Shown here in pieces: positions 10,100-20,876 of a stretch of 32,192 nt of DNA. Origin of the DNA: Saccoglossus kowalevskii (taxonomy: Eukaryota; Hemichordata; Enteropneusta; Harrimaniidae). The notes below the pieces were generated by a model. It was not told the DNA's origin, searched no databases, and saw nothing but the letters and a program-made list of their open reading frames with translations. Positions within the stretch are counted from its first letter, which is position 1. Each line of letters opens with the position of its first letter. A program made the position numbers and the translations under genes. The stretch is taken from contig NW_003117457.1 of the NCBI RefSeq assembly GCF_000003605.2, positions 1-32,192 of the forward strand, written 5' to 3'.

Positions 10100-13000
10100 G
10101 TGAGTAGAAAACAGTCTTTAGTTTAGTCCAATATGATCTTATCAAACAGTTTTTGCATTTACGATGGGGACAAAATGACTAGCTTTCCCGATTTGTGTGA
10201 GTGTACGTGTGTATCAAGGTCGCCATTGATTGCTTGCGTCTATCGTTTTGCGCATTGTCTCGGCGCTTTGTTCTCCGCTGGGCCCGTGACCCGTGTCTCA
10301 AGAATTTAATTCAGACCACAATCTACCAAAATACAGATTATCGAGACCGTTAGCGACGCTGTCACGGCGCGCAAAAATATCGTTCAAGCGATGCCGTGTA
10401 AATACCACTTTAATTCGCCTCGATTAACTCGTAGCGGAGCACGTACATCGTGTGAGGCGTTAAATCACGAATGCCTTCTCTATTTATCTGGCAACGTACT
10501 GTCTGTACACCGACCTGGTTACACGAGTAGCTCTGATCATGAAAAATATACCGCATAGTGATCAACAGCCCCGATTATATATAGAACGTTACGTGTAACG
10601 TCTCCCTCTGTTTACTAACACCGTTAACGCTGCCGACATTTTTACTCATTTGCATAATTTTATAAACAAGATATATTTAATCAGTATACCTATGTACTAT
10701 GTGTAGCGGTATTAACAACGCATATTTCAATGGCGGTTGATTTTAATCACAATTCCGAGATTGCCATGATTTTTTGGCATATTTGACTTTACTCTGGTTG
10801 TCTACAATGTAAATTTACTCAACTGAAAATGGTGGTTACTCACTTCCTCTTTTCCCCAGTCTGTAATAGTGTATTACTTTTTATTGTAAGGACAAAGAAC
10901 GGCCTTTTCCTTCCTTTTGGTATAAGTAGCTCTACCTCAGTACCTGTTCCTGTATTATTCAGTATATTGATTGACCTTTATTCATGGATTGTAGAAAACA
11001 CAGTTTATTGATACATTGACCCTGAGTGCCTGAACTCTAGGTCAAACACAGATGCTTTGTTTTGGTTACGCCTGATGGTTACAGCACATTGCGTAAACAT
11101 ACAACAAAATTAATTACAGCATTAATTACACTCATTACTAATACTACTCTTAAGGCATACAAGACTAGATAACTGTTCTGTGTCATGTTATATCCTGTCA
11201 TATTGTGTTGCTACATGACAACAAAAAACACTTTCTTTTTAAACTACACTGTTGCGAAACATCAATCAATTTGTATTTACCGTAGCTATAAATATTTATT
11301 TTTTGTACCTAAATAAGGGTAGGGAACCAGTGTGGGTATACTTCATCCTATCACTACGGTAACAGCTAATTAGCTGTTTTGAAAATGGCTTGTACTATCT
11401 AATCATAAAATCTTATCAAATCATCTTGTAAAATATACTTAACAGAAGCTTCTCATCATCGTATAAAATATGCAATTTAATTTAATTTAATATAATAATT
11501 GTCAGCGAATTCAACATTTTAGTGTGAGCATTTTCTGCCACAAAAGATTGCTACATCATAATTACAATTTATAAAAGAAAGTGTAATTGCTTCAGATAAT
11601 TTATTACCAATACACACTGTGATATGGATATATTATCAGGCGTACTACACTGAGTTCATGTAGGTTATCTGCATATTTCAGGGTTTCAGCTACAGTACAT
11701 TACGTCAGTGTGATTGAGAATGATGTACATGTATCATTTCAAATTAATCCAGCAGTATAAGCTATACAACTAAAATATTTAAGTGACATTGAGTATATTT
11801 CTTCTTTAATGAAAATAAAGGTAAGTCGTATTACAAGTATTCATGGATGTCACATGACAATTCCAATTGGTGGCTGACACCACAGTGTTTTGCATATTTC
11901 CTATCGTATGGCCTGACCTGATAAAATCTATCAAACCAATTTGATGAGTGAGGAGAGAGACGGAGAGAGATGACAAGTTTGGATATATGTATTGCCCCTC
12001 ACGCCCACCAAAGCTAATCACAATCACAAAGCACTGAGATTTAAATATAGATGGAATAATTCCTAGCTTTTGATAAAATAAAAATTTTCTATTTATTTAT
12101 ACACCATCAGTTTCCATATGGTTTTCTGATTCTAAATCACAATTCCAAATTTTCATTTTTTTTTATTAGATACGGTAGTCTGTACATGTTCGTTCATAGG
12201 TGATTTTTTTTATTCTTCATTTCCTGTGACTAAATGTTTAAAGAATGTTTTATGTCATTGTGATTTGTAATTGATATTAAGAATAATTAAAAACTAATAA
12301 TGCATTGTCTCATTATCTAATAGTATTTGTTCTGATTACACATTCTTATTACTAAAAAAACTGACGTTGTCATAAAACAAGGTACTGTGCAGGAAAGATA
12401 TCAAATGATATTTTCAACCCCCAAGTGAATCCTCAGAACAAAGCTCTTGTTTTAAATATGTCTGTTACTATATGTTTTCGCTTAGTCAATTGTTTGTCCA
12501 AGATCTTTAGGAATACTGTAAAACATTTCTTTTTTTATTCTTATTTATGTAATAAATGCATGTACAGCTGATCTTAAATTTTGCTAATTCAAGATGTAGC
12601 TAATTTGAAAGAGTATTTTTCCACAATAAGATTCCTGGCACTTAAGCTAATTTGTGCATTGTGCTAAATTTGCTAAAATGGCATGTACCGATAGCCATTT
12701 CAGAATATTTTACTCTAATTAGTCACATGACGTTACATTACGCTTAAATAACATAATTTGAAACAAACACTATTACTACCATCTAAGGAGTACAGGGTTC
12801 TACGCAGCCAGACTTTTGTCGATATCGTAATTAATATTTATGAATTTAATTAAAAAATTAATTAAATGTCGTTTGGAAACATTGCTTCAACTTCTGGATT
12901 GACATCTGTCCGTCCATGTGTGAGTGCATGCCTACTTCTATCATGAACTTTCCTTTGCTGATCACATACATCATACATTGCTGGATGGGGACCACTATTA

Positions 13001-13671
13001 TGCTTCAAAATTCATCAAAATCTATCATTTCTGCCATTCCAGAACCAAATCTAAAATACATTACATTATAGGATCTTGATGAACATCATTTTGTTTTACA
13101 GATTGTATTTAAAATGGCTGAATGGTGGCCATTTTGTTTTAATGAATGTGGATCCAAAACTGTATTTCTAACATGCCTTGACTGATCATGTCCAAACCTT
13201 GTATATATTGTACGACTTGTCGTACACATGCACTTCTATTTGTATGACCATCAGATTTAGCAATTTCACCAATCCTCCCATCGATCAAATCGCATGGTTT
13301 CACTAAAGCATGTACATGCCTGTGGTCATCACAGATTAAAATAATGGCCGTGTGTAGACCAGAACAGAATGTCTATATTCGTTGACACATTTCCAAAAAA
13401 TGTTATTTTAAGGTTGAAAATTGCTCGTGAGCAAGTGAATGAAGACGATGGAATGTCTAAATATTTGTGAAAATATTGTTTCAGTTAACTGACGAAACAG
13501 TCAAAACTGATAACATATCGACTTGCCCGATCCAGTCTTCGTTGCAACAAACACATCATTTCCTTCAGATACAGCACTAAGCGCTTTTTTTGATGGTTAG
13601 TTAGCTCATTCACAGAACAAAAAACTAGCAACGCGTTGATTTCTATATCCCACCATTTTAATTTTACCAAG
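10100..13671 (+). other. ZMYND11: ZMYND11 intron 1, first part
   Basis: The first 500 bases (to about 10600) remain CpG-rich, then composition drops to AT-rich. ORFs at 10829, 11806 and 13485 show no recognisable protein. A dispersed-repeat fragment lies near 13020-13260. A short AT hairpin, two 10 bp arms around AAAA, lies at 12844-12867. Confidence 0.6.
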
Positions 13672-13684
13672 TACATGTACCGGT

Positions 13685-13725
13685 ACTACCGGATTCGGCT
13701 GATACCCCGCCCTGGGCGATCTTAT
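13685..13725 (+). repeat. Left terminal inverted repeat of the 1.8 kb element
   Basis: It matches the complement of 15416-15464 over ACTACCGGATTCGG-x-TGATACC and the GGGCGAT words that follow. Confidence 0.7.
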
Positions 13726-14159
13726 GGAGGATTCGTTTTTTTTTTAGAAAAATGTGGAACAAAAGATCGCCCGGGCGGTCTTTTGGCAGATATTACGAGG
13801 CCCATCTTGTCTGGAAAAATAACCCTGCGTTGATAAAAATGGTATAGAAAAAATAATATTTCGCATTGACCAAATATAATCATGCAAAGTATAAATTCAA
13901 AGTATTTTAATACATTGGTGGGAGGTTGCATTTTACGTGAACAAGAACATGCACTAAGAAGAAAAAGCAAGTCAAAGTCGAAACGGGGTGCATCATGGAC
14001 ATGACACAACACACGCTGCGACAACTGGGTGATCAGCGACATCATTTTGGGACGCAATTGAACTTCAAGTACTTCTTTGCGAAACTTGCTGCGCGGCGAT
14101 GCTGGCATCAAGTGTGTGTTGACCGAAGTTTGACCCCAAGTCACGCACTGAACTGGCGC

Positions 14160-14173
14160 GTTACCGTAGCAAC
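14160..14173. promoter_or_regulatory. RFX-type X-box, GTTACCGTAGCAAC
   Basis: The site is a full match to GTTRCC-N2-RGYAAC. It lies within the inverted-repeat element, so copies of that element may carry RFX sites elsewhere. Function is inferred from the motif. Confidence 0.4.
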
Positions 14174-14234
14174 CTTTTTCCTTTGTGGTCCGCGCGTCGA
14201 TCTAGTAAAATTGTTATTATATCCGACGGTACTG

Positions 14235-14502
14235 TAATTACGCAACTTGTATGCAACTCTGTACTGGCTTTGAATATATCAACATCGTTTACTTAGTGCA
14301 CTGCTTTTCTAATTACGCAAATTTGTTTACAATATTGTACCAGCTCTGAATATTTCAACTTTGTAATGTATTGCTTTCACGATAATTACGCAAACTCAAG
14401 TTAATTTTTACTATTGTTAGGATGCTGACCCGGGGTATTGGGTCTGTGAATATTTCAATATTAATGACTTGATAATGCGTTGCATTCGTAATAATTACGC
14501 AA
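14235..14502. repeat. Diverged tandem units with TAATTACGCAA, four copies
   Basis: TAATTACGCAA recurs at 14235, 14310, 14383 and 14492, each followed or preceded by similar words such as GAATATTTCAA and TTGTAATG. Spacings are 75, 73 and 109 bp. It lies inside the 1.8 kb inverted-repeat element. Confidence 0.75.
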
Positions 14503-15415
14503 ACATAAACATGGGCGCATTTAAATCATTAAAAATGATAGTAGTCGGGTATCTACGGAAAGTCGAAAAAATATTTTAAATACTTGTGATTCATCGATGT
14601 TCCAATGGTGATTTTTTTTATTTGAAATAAAGTGAACATGTAATATAAACCATACCATGTGTCAAGTTAAATTTTACTATAATATAATAAACTCTGGACA
14701 GCGCACTTCGATTGCAATATTTACGTACATTTCGACTGAACTCTAATAACCACGCGTTTGAATTATGTGCAGTATTGGGCAATGACCTCAAGAGTTCACG
14801 CGCTGATATTTAAATTCGGGCCATCCAGCTTGACGCAAATCAATATATTTACTTGTCATGTGTTCAAAAATTCTTTCAACTCTCACAAATACCATGACGC
14901 GAAGAGTTAACTGGGGGTTAACTGAAAGGAAACATCTTTTTTGGACAAAAAACACGTCAGTACATGACCGCTTAACTCAGTGTTTTAATAATCATGTCGC
15001 ATGTGAAACGCAGGAGACATTTTAGTTCGCCCAATTTCTTGTTTACCGACTTTTTGTCTGGAATGCGATACAGACAAAGATTAAACATTGCTGATATTAA
15101 CAACCAAGAGGCTCGAATCAGGAAAGCTTGGATATTTTAAACTTCGTAAATAACATTCTGTTCAAGCGTAGACTTTATTTGTGTGTAATAAACGTAAGTG
15201 AAATGTATTTTAACGAGTCATAATACGCAACAACAATTCGTATACAGCATTTAGTTTTAATGCTTTTCGACTTTACAGTGAATTATTTTAGCGTCATATT
15301 TGAAATAGCGCGCTGATACAAGATGTCGGACGGGAAAATTGTGGTCTGTAAAAATGTTTGTTGGTTCAGTCAGGCAATGTGTGGACCAAAACATCGCCCA
15401 CTATTTGAAACATCG

Positions 15416-15464
15416 CCCATGGGCGGGGTTTCGTATGGGCGTGGTATCAACCGAATCCGGTAGT
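15416..15464 (-). repeat. Right terminal inverted repeat of the 1.8 kb element
   Basis: Partner of the left terminus; it carries extra CGCCC/GGGCG words between the matching blocks. Confidence 0.7.
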
Positions 15465-15473
15465 ACATGTATG

Positions 15474-17400
15474 TGTCGTTTCCATTGTGAGTTCTGATTG
15501 GGTAATGCAAATGAGCCCAAGTAAATCTTATAATCGCTTGAGGGCGTGCAACATACAGTAAATCATAGTGAAATCTGCCTAGGGTTAATGTTGTGGCTTC
15601 GGCCAAATAAATGGTCCTTGGCTGGCAAAGATGCAATCCACCTGCTCGCTTCTGCTTTTCGATCATTTTTTTCCCTTGCTTTTTGACCAGACAATTTCCA
15701 CTTTATTTTTGGCCACACAAAACTGAAAATAATGCCTGCCTGCTCACACACATTTTAAATATGTGGCTTTGGCATCGTTATTTTTTGGAAAAACACATCA
15801 AAACTTTCCTTGTTTCTTTGCTCTCTGCCCAAAGCAGTTAACATTGCATTAACATAGCGTTTTTAACGCAACTGTTTCGATAATCATTGTTGAAACATGT
15901 TGTGGAACTCGGTTCTTTCACGTAACAAGAAGTCACAGTTCAACTTGAGTCCATGAACGGTGTGAAGTGTCATATTCTCAAATTTTCGACCAGTCATGTG
16001 CCAGTGTTTGGGTGAGGCATCTGTGTATTCAATAAGCGAGTGAGAAAAGAAAGCGATAGAAATGTGGTCGCTTTCCGGACGAAAATTAGGCGATAAGCGT
16101 TGATTAAAAAATGATAAAAACGGGAGACTGGCCGCAATGAGTACTGTAGCCCATTCATAGTCTGACAAGCATTGTCAAGTAAGAATATGGTAGAAAGAGT
16201 TGGTAGTACATGCGGGGAGGGAGTCTAGAGAAGGAACAGCCAACCCTTTTTTACTTTCATACATGTAATATTATGCTTTGAGGGCTGCTGAGTCAAAAAA
16301 GAATGAACCAAATAGCATGCGTTAGAGACATACTGTACCATACTGATAGCACAAAACAAACACCAGACACCAAAGATAAAAATCGCAGAAGCGATCACGG
16401 TATGGTGACGTGTTTCTTCCTATTAGTTTAGATATCACAACAGTTGAATAATTATCGTTTGGCTCTGATTGAACTGAATCAAACTCTGGCAGATCTCGGC
16501 TCTCGTTCGACCCTCCACCGTGTGAACGCATTGGAAATAATCTTCTGTTAATCCATGGGAGGAACAGTAGTTCGGCTCCGATAGAATGCTGCCGTGTGAA
16601 CATAGCAACTGTATGCAGAATTTGGCTACTCTATTGACATTGGCTGTTTATCTTAATAATTTAGCATTTGAGATGACATGTTTTTACGACTTGAATTAAA
16701 ATTCAGTTGTAAGCAGAATTTTTCCCATGTGTACTTCATGCCTCCAATACCCTCAGCACACTGGGGTTCTGTCTAAGCTTTCTTCGATAATAGTGGCGTT
16801 CACGTTAGAGATCTCAGCACGTGCCGAGATCCTGTAACATGAACGTAGTAAACGTTAAAAATCAAGCATTTCTGCTATCTGGACCTGGAAATGAAGAACA
16901 ACGTAATTAGAAAGATTAAACTACTCTTCATTTCAGCTTAGTTAATAGGCTTATTTTTTTTGTTTTGATTATTAATGGATGTCTGTGTAGTTTACTGAAT
17001 AATGGTGTTCCTCTTTGCATTCACAGATGCATAAAATCAGAGGAGCTTCTTATAATTTAGACGTGTCATCAGACATGTGCGGTCATTCAGTCTGTTAGCT
17101 TATCCTATCATGTGATCAGAAACATAACACTGCACTGACTTGATGACTGTGTTGAACAGGGCGAGTGCTTACGATCTCTCTTGATTTTATTCATTTTATG
17201 AATGCCGCATAGCATCTTTTCACAAATATTAGATCTTGGTAAACATCAACAAATCCTGTTCTGTGACGGACATGTTTTTCACATGTTTTGACCATTCAAT
17301 CTGTTTTTTCATACCTTTTCAAAAATCTGTGAATAAATTGCAACACATTATCTTTTTGAAAACTACAGTTACTAGATTTTAGTATATTTTTCTACTTCCA
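15474..17400 (+). other. ZMYND11: ZMYND11 intron 1, middle part
   Basis: No recognised gene. The minus-strand ORFs at 15884-16168 and 16322-16603 have balanced composition but no domain. The second region carries two CGTGTGAAC words about 80 bp apart (near 16519 and 16593), as seen in some repeats. A large palindrome lies at 16797-16845. Confidence 0.5.
16797..16845. repeat. 49 bp imperfect palindrome centred on CACGTG
   Basis: The core GATCTCAGCACGTGCCGAGATC is paired at 20 of 22 positions, and the flanks CGTTCA...TGAACG continue the pairing with one small bulge. The centre is an E-box. Confidence 0.8.
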
Positions 17401-17409
17401 AAACTCTTT

Positions 17410-18210
17410 CTTCCGGGGCTATTATTAGTCCCCGTTATGACGTTCAAAACAGGGACTTATAATTTGGTCTCTGTCCGTCTATTTCAGGATACATGTCTAT
17501 GACGATTCCTTTCGGGATCGCATCAAAGATGGTCAACTAGCAGCCATTTTATTTTTTGTTCAAATTTAGTACATACTGGTACATTATTTTACAATCAGAT
17601 CATCTTGCTTTTTGACCATAATACTACTTTGTATATCTCTAAGGCTTTTGGAACATTTTCATTCATATTTGGCACATACATCATACAATTCAGGGATTGC
17701 GTTAATCCCATCCCGGACTCCAATTATTGAAGAGGGACCCAGCTTTTCAGGCAAGCTGGGGTCCAATCTCTAATAAAGTTATCAAAGGTCAAATTTCAAT
17801 TTCTTAAAAATTTGTAAGTGGGACTCGTTTTGCCAAGACATTAGTGCAAACCCTGAATTTGTTTACATTGTAAATATAGGAATACATGTTTAAGTCAGTT
17901 TGTTCTATAATCAGATCAAAGATGGCCGACTGGCATCTATCTTGTTTTTTTGGAAAATGTTATTTCTTGGACAGGTTTTGTCGTTTTTTTGTTCAAATTT
18001 GATACATACATTATATATTTTAAGATGTATGTCCATGATGATTTGTTTCGTGTTCAAATCCAAAATAACTAACTAGCAGCCAATCTTGTTTTTTCAAAAT
18101 GTATTTTTCTCTTCAAATTATACATGTTAGGATGCATGTCCATGACAATTAGTTTCACAATCAGGTCAAAGATGGTTGACTGCCTGCAGTCTTGCTTATT
18201 GACCATACCA
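17410..18210. repeat. Old dispersed repeats with AAAGATGG-type words
   Basis: Phrases such as CAAAGATGGTC, AGCAGCCATTTT or CAGCCAATCTTG, and GTCCATGACAATT recur three to four times across the block, and related phrases occur near 13100, 26700, 27850 and 29170. It begins with GGGGCTATTATTAGTCCCC. I read these as decayed interspersed repeats of one family. Confidence 0.55.
17735..17764. repeat. Hairpin, 11-12 bp stem
   Basis: GGACCCAGCTT pairs with AAGCTGGGGTCC across a 7-base loop, with one bulged base. It lies within the dispersed-repeat block. Confidence 0.7.
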
Positions 18211-18458
18211 CTATATCTCTATACATGAACCCGGACAAAGGAAATTCAGTTTGAATACGAAAAATACATGAATAGTATATCCTGTTTAATTTGTTATTAA
18301 CAAAATTAACAAATGGTCATTCAAATCAGGAACAAATTCACCAGACACTGATCTTGCAGATGCAATTTTGAAAATAACTGGATTGGTCACATGACCTGTC
18401 CGAAAGGGTCCGCAGTTAGGTGAAGGCGTTTGGAAGGTGTCAAGTGTCTGTGTACAAG

Positions 18459-18467
18459 TATAAAAAG
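18459..18467 (+). promoter_or_regulatory. TATA-like element in ZMYND11 intron 1
   Basis: TATAAAAAG lies about 50 bp before an ATG at 18508 that is followed at once by a possible splice donor (AAG|GTGAAT). This might be an alternative first exon, but joining it to 22979 would not keep frame from that ATG. Weak evidence. Confidence 0.2.
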
Positions 18468-18663
18468 CCGATCGTTTTCGAGTACAGAGCAAATAGCAGC
18501 TACACAGATGGAATCAGAAGGTGAATGGACGTTGTTCTTTCTGTTTTTTTTTAGTTCCATGGTCATACATAAACAGCTGTTGGTGCTTTTGGTGCCTACA
18601 GTGAACATAATAAAACCATTCTAATGTTTTTCAGATCAGATCCAACATGGCTAAATATTTTAT

Positions 18664-18729
18664 ATGTCTCTGCCATGTCTCTGCCATGTCCCAGCCATGT
18701 CTCAGCCATGTCTCTGCCGCGTCTCTGCA
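18664..18729. repeat. 11 bp minisatellite, six copies
   Basis: ATGTCTCTGCC and close variants run head to tail at 18664, 18675, 18686, 18697, 18708 and 18719. Confidence 0.9.
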
Positions 18730-18994
18730 ATCAACCTTTACTGCTACATTGTACACAGTGTTACACTTAACTAACATACATTTGTTTCAAATTTTGATCC
18801 AAAATGGTCAACTCATTTCAGTGGTCAACAGGAACTCTATCTGTCTATCATGTCATGATGTGACTTGTTGCAACATTTGTATTATCCCAGTGTAATTTTA
18901 AATGTAATTCTGAAACATAAAAATAACGCCAAACACCATGTTCAAATGTGATACAGCTTCTGAAACATTCTACTTGCAACTGTGTTCAATAAAT

Positions 18995-19622
18995 ATCTGA
19001 ATAGAACCATCCCGGAATCAGAATTTCTGAGTAAAGGTCACGTGTTGATTATTATATTGTTAGAGGGCTCACTACACAGATGGAACCATCCCCAAATCAG
19101 ATTTCATGAGTGAAGGTCACGTATACATGTTGATTATTATATTGTTAGAGGGCTCACTACACTGATGGAACCATCCCCAAATCAGATTTCATGAGTGAAG
19201 GTCACGTATACATGTTGATTATTATATTGTTAGAGGGCTCACTACACTGATGGAACCATCCCCAAATCAGATTTCATGAGTGAAGGTCACGTATACATGT
19301 TGATTATTATATTGTTAGAGGGCTCACTACACTAATGGAACCATCCAAAATCAGAATTTCTGAGTAAAGGTCACGTATACATGTTGATTATTATATTGTT
19401 AGAAGGCTCACTACACTGATGGAATCATCCCCAAATCAGATTTCATGAGTGAAGGTCACGTATACATGTTGATTATTATATTGTTATGAGGCTCACTACA
19501 CTGATGGAACCATCCCCAAATCAGATTTCATGAATGAAGGTCACTTACATGTACACATGTTGATTATTATATTGTTAGAGGGCTCACTACACAGATGGAA
19601 CCATCCCCAAATCAGATTTTTT
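18995..19622. repeat. 85 bp tandem repeat, about seven copies
   Basis: The marker GGCTCACTAC falls at 19066, 19151, 19236, 19321, 19405, 19490 and 19581, so the period is 84-85 bp with one longer unit. Each unit contains GGAACCATCCCCAAATCAGA (or a variant), a TGAAGGTCACGTATACATG-like stretch and TTGATTATTATATTGTTAGA. AAGGTCA is a nuclear-receptor half-site; the first copy reads AAGGTCACGTG. The copies are highly similar. Confidence 0.95.
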
Positions 19623-20549
19623 GAGGAACACTGTTCCATGAACTGTCAATATATTTATAGTTACAGAGGCACATTAGCAACATTTTACCTGAGTTCTCAA
19701 TAATTCTATATCATTGACATATCTGATGAGTAATTGAGTACTGTACTGTTAATTTGAAAAAAAAAAGTTCTACTGTAATAATATGAAATAAATTGCAGAT
19801 GACTATCAGAAATTTGACTGATGTTTGAAGTCCATTGTCTTTTACATTATAAGCACTCTATGTAAATTAATATTACATATGTTCATCAGTATGCAAATAT
19901 TATGCTAATTTTTTAATAGGATCTATTTTATTTTTTCTGTTTCTAACACATAATAAATGTAAGCATGGTGTATTTAAAATCTCTGCAAAGTATTATTTTT
20001 TTGACTCAAATGTGCATCTATTAGACCTGATTCTTAGATAAAACAAATTACTACACAGTGATATTCATGTGACCTCATTAACAATGTTTTTGTGAGCTAA
20101 TGAGATTATACACTAAATACCTACTCAGCTGTGACATGTTTCTATGTAATATTAATATACACAATGTAGGAGGTATCTTTTTCTTTTTTCTTTGAAATTG
20201 TTATTGTACATGTATCATCAGGCTTCACTAGTTGTTATGGCAACCACATGTACACATATAATGTACACGTCAACTATTGCAGGTTTTACCAAAGCCGCTT
20301 AGTACAGAACCAGTAATACCTTGCGGTACATGTAGCACGTTGTTACTGCTGCTGTGTAATATTCCACACTGTATCTTTTTTGGTTAATTCATACATTTGG
20401 TACACATACATATGCTAATTACTTAAATCGTCATGTGATAATAGTGGGGGAACATGCTCCATTTGCTGCAGGCCTTTGCTGTGTGTACATGCATGTATTT
20501 TAAATCCATGTGTATTCCTGCTAGTTACCTCGACCGCTAGTTTTATCTT
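19623..20549 (+). other. ZMYND11: ZMYND11 intron 1 between the satellite and the acidic ORF
   Basis: AT-rich, no gene seen. From about 20220 GC rises and GTTGTTATGGCAAC at 20231 resembles an X-box with two mismatches. This could be promoter sequence for the acidic ORF, but nothing decisive is present. Confidence 0.4.
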
Positions 20550-20575
20550 GAGACAATGAAAATCGTCATTGTCTC
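20550..20575. repeat. Perfect 10 bp-arm hairpin over the acidic-ORF start codon
   Basis: GAGACAATGA pairs with TCATTGTCTC around the 6-base loop AAATCG. The ATG of the acidic ORF lies inside the left arm, so the hairpin in RNA could hide the start. Confidence 0.85.
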
Positions 20576-20876
20576 ACCAAAAATCTTACAAGACAGGAGA
20601 GTCTGCAAAATTATCAACACGCTTGTTTCAGTGAATGCCGAGATTGAGGAAGAGGAGGATGAGGTAAAACAAAATGGCGTAATTCAGATCAGTGTCGCAG
20701 ATTATAAGGATTGCGATGATGGTGATGTAGAGGTAGTTATGGAGGAAGCATCGTGGCATGATGGTTATCATGGTGCTGATGATGAGCTAAGTATTGATGG
20801 AGAAGGAGAGATAGACAGAGATAACAATGAAGAGGAGGTGAGGATGAAGGGTTTCAGATTTCTTGGAGTGACTTAG
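20556..20876 (+). CDS. Acidic ORF, 106 codons, possible alternative first exon of ZMYND11
   Basis: The ORF opens MKIVIVSPKILQDRRVCKII and becomes strongly acidic (EIEEEEDEV, DCDDGDVEVVMEE, DNNEEE), with no known domain. Its ATG has A at -3. It is less AT-rich than the surrounding intron, as expected for coding sequence. At 20838 a good donor, GAGGAG|GTGAGG, falls in phase 0. The 22979 acceptor exon is open in that phase (GTA TCT GTC ACC, then the usual ATG), so splicing would give a ZMYND11 form with about 98 extra acidic residues. It may instead be a lone small gene ending at 20876, or chance. A 10 bp-stem hairpin spans the start codon. Confidence 0.35.
   Translation: MKIVIVSPKILQDRRVCKIINTLVSVNAEIEEEEDEVKQNGVIQISVADYKDCDDGDVEVVMEEASWHDGYHGADDELSIDGEGEIDRDNNEEEVRMKGFRFLGVT

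Larger units (their letters stand above)
13672..15473. mobile_element. Non-autonomous terminal-inverted-repeat DNA element, about 1.8 kb
   Basis: The left end from 13685 reads ACTACCGGATTCGGCTGATA followed by a CCGCCCTGGGCGAT stretch. The complement of 15464 leftward reads ACTACCGGATTCGGTTGATA followed by CGCCC repeats and GGGCGAT. These are imperfect inverted termini of about 40-60 bp. Both ends are flanked by GTACATGTA, a possible 8-9 bp target duplication, though this word is common here. Inside is a run of diverged tandem units but no transposase that I can recognise. The 140-codon ORF at 13722-14144 looks non-coding. A hAT- or Mutator-like element is a guess from target-site length only. 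Confidence 0.65.

Noticed and set aside
12844-12867. AT-only hairpin as a regulatory or origin element
   Set aside because: Low-complexity A/T sequence easily gives such stems in this AT-rich genome.
13722-14144. 140-codon minus-strand ORF in the inverted-repeat element as a transposase
   Set aside because: It has no recognisable catalytic pattern and begins in the terminal repeat. It is probably chance in a GC-richer stretch.
16322-16603. 93-codon minus-strand ORF as a small gene
   Set aside because: It has no domain, no supported splice sites and no clear promoter; repeated GTGTGAAC words suggest repeat origin.
17735-17764. GC hairpin as a bacterial-type terminator
   Set aside because: The window is clearly animal nuclear DNA, no gene ends here, and there is no T-run.
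18647-18895. ORF with repeated CHVSA-like residues
   Set aside because: It is the translation of an 11 bp minisatellite followed by intron.
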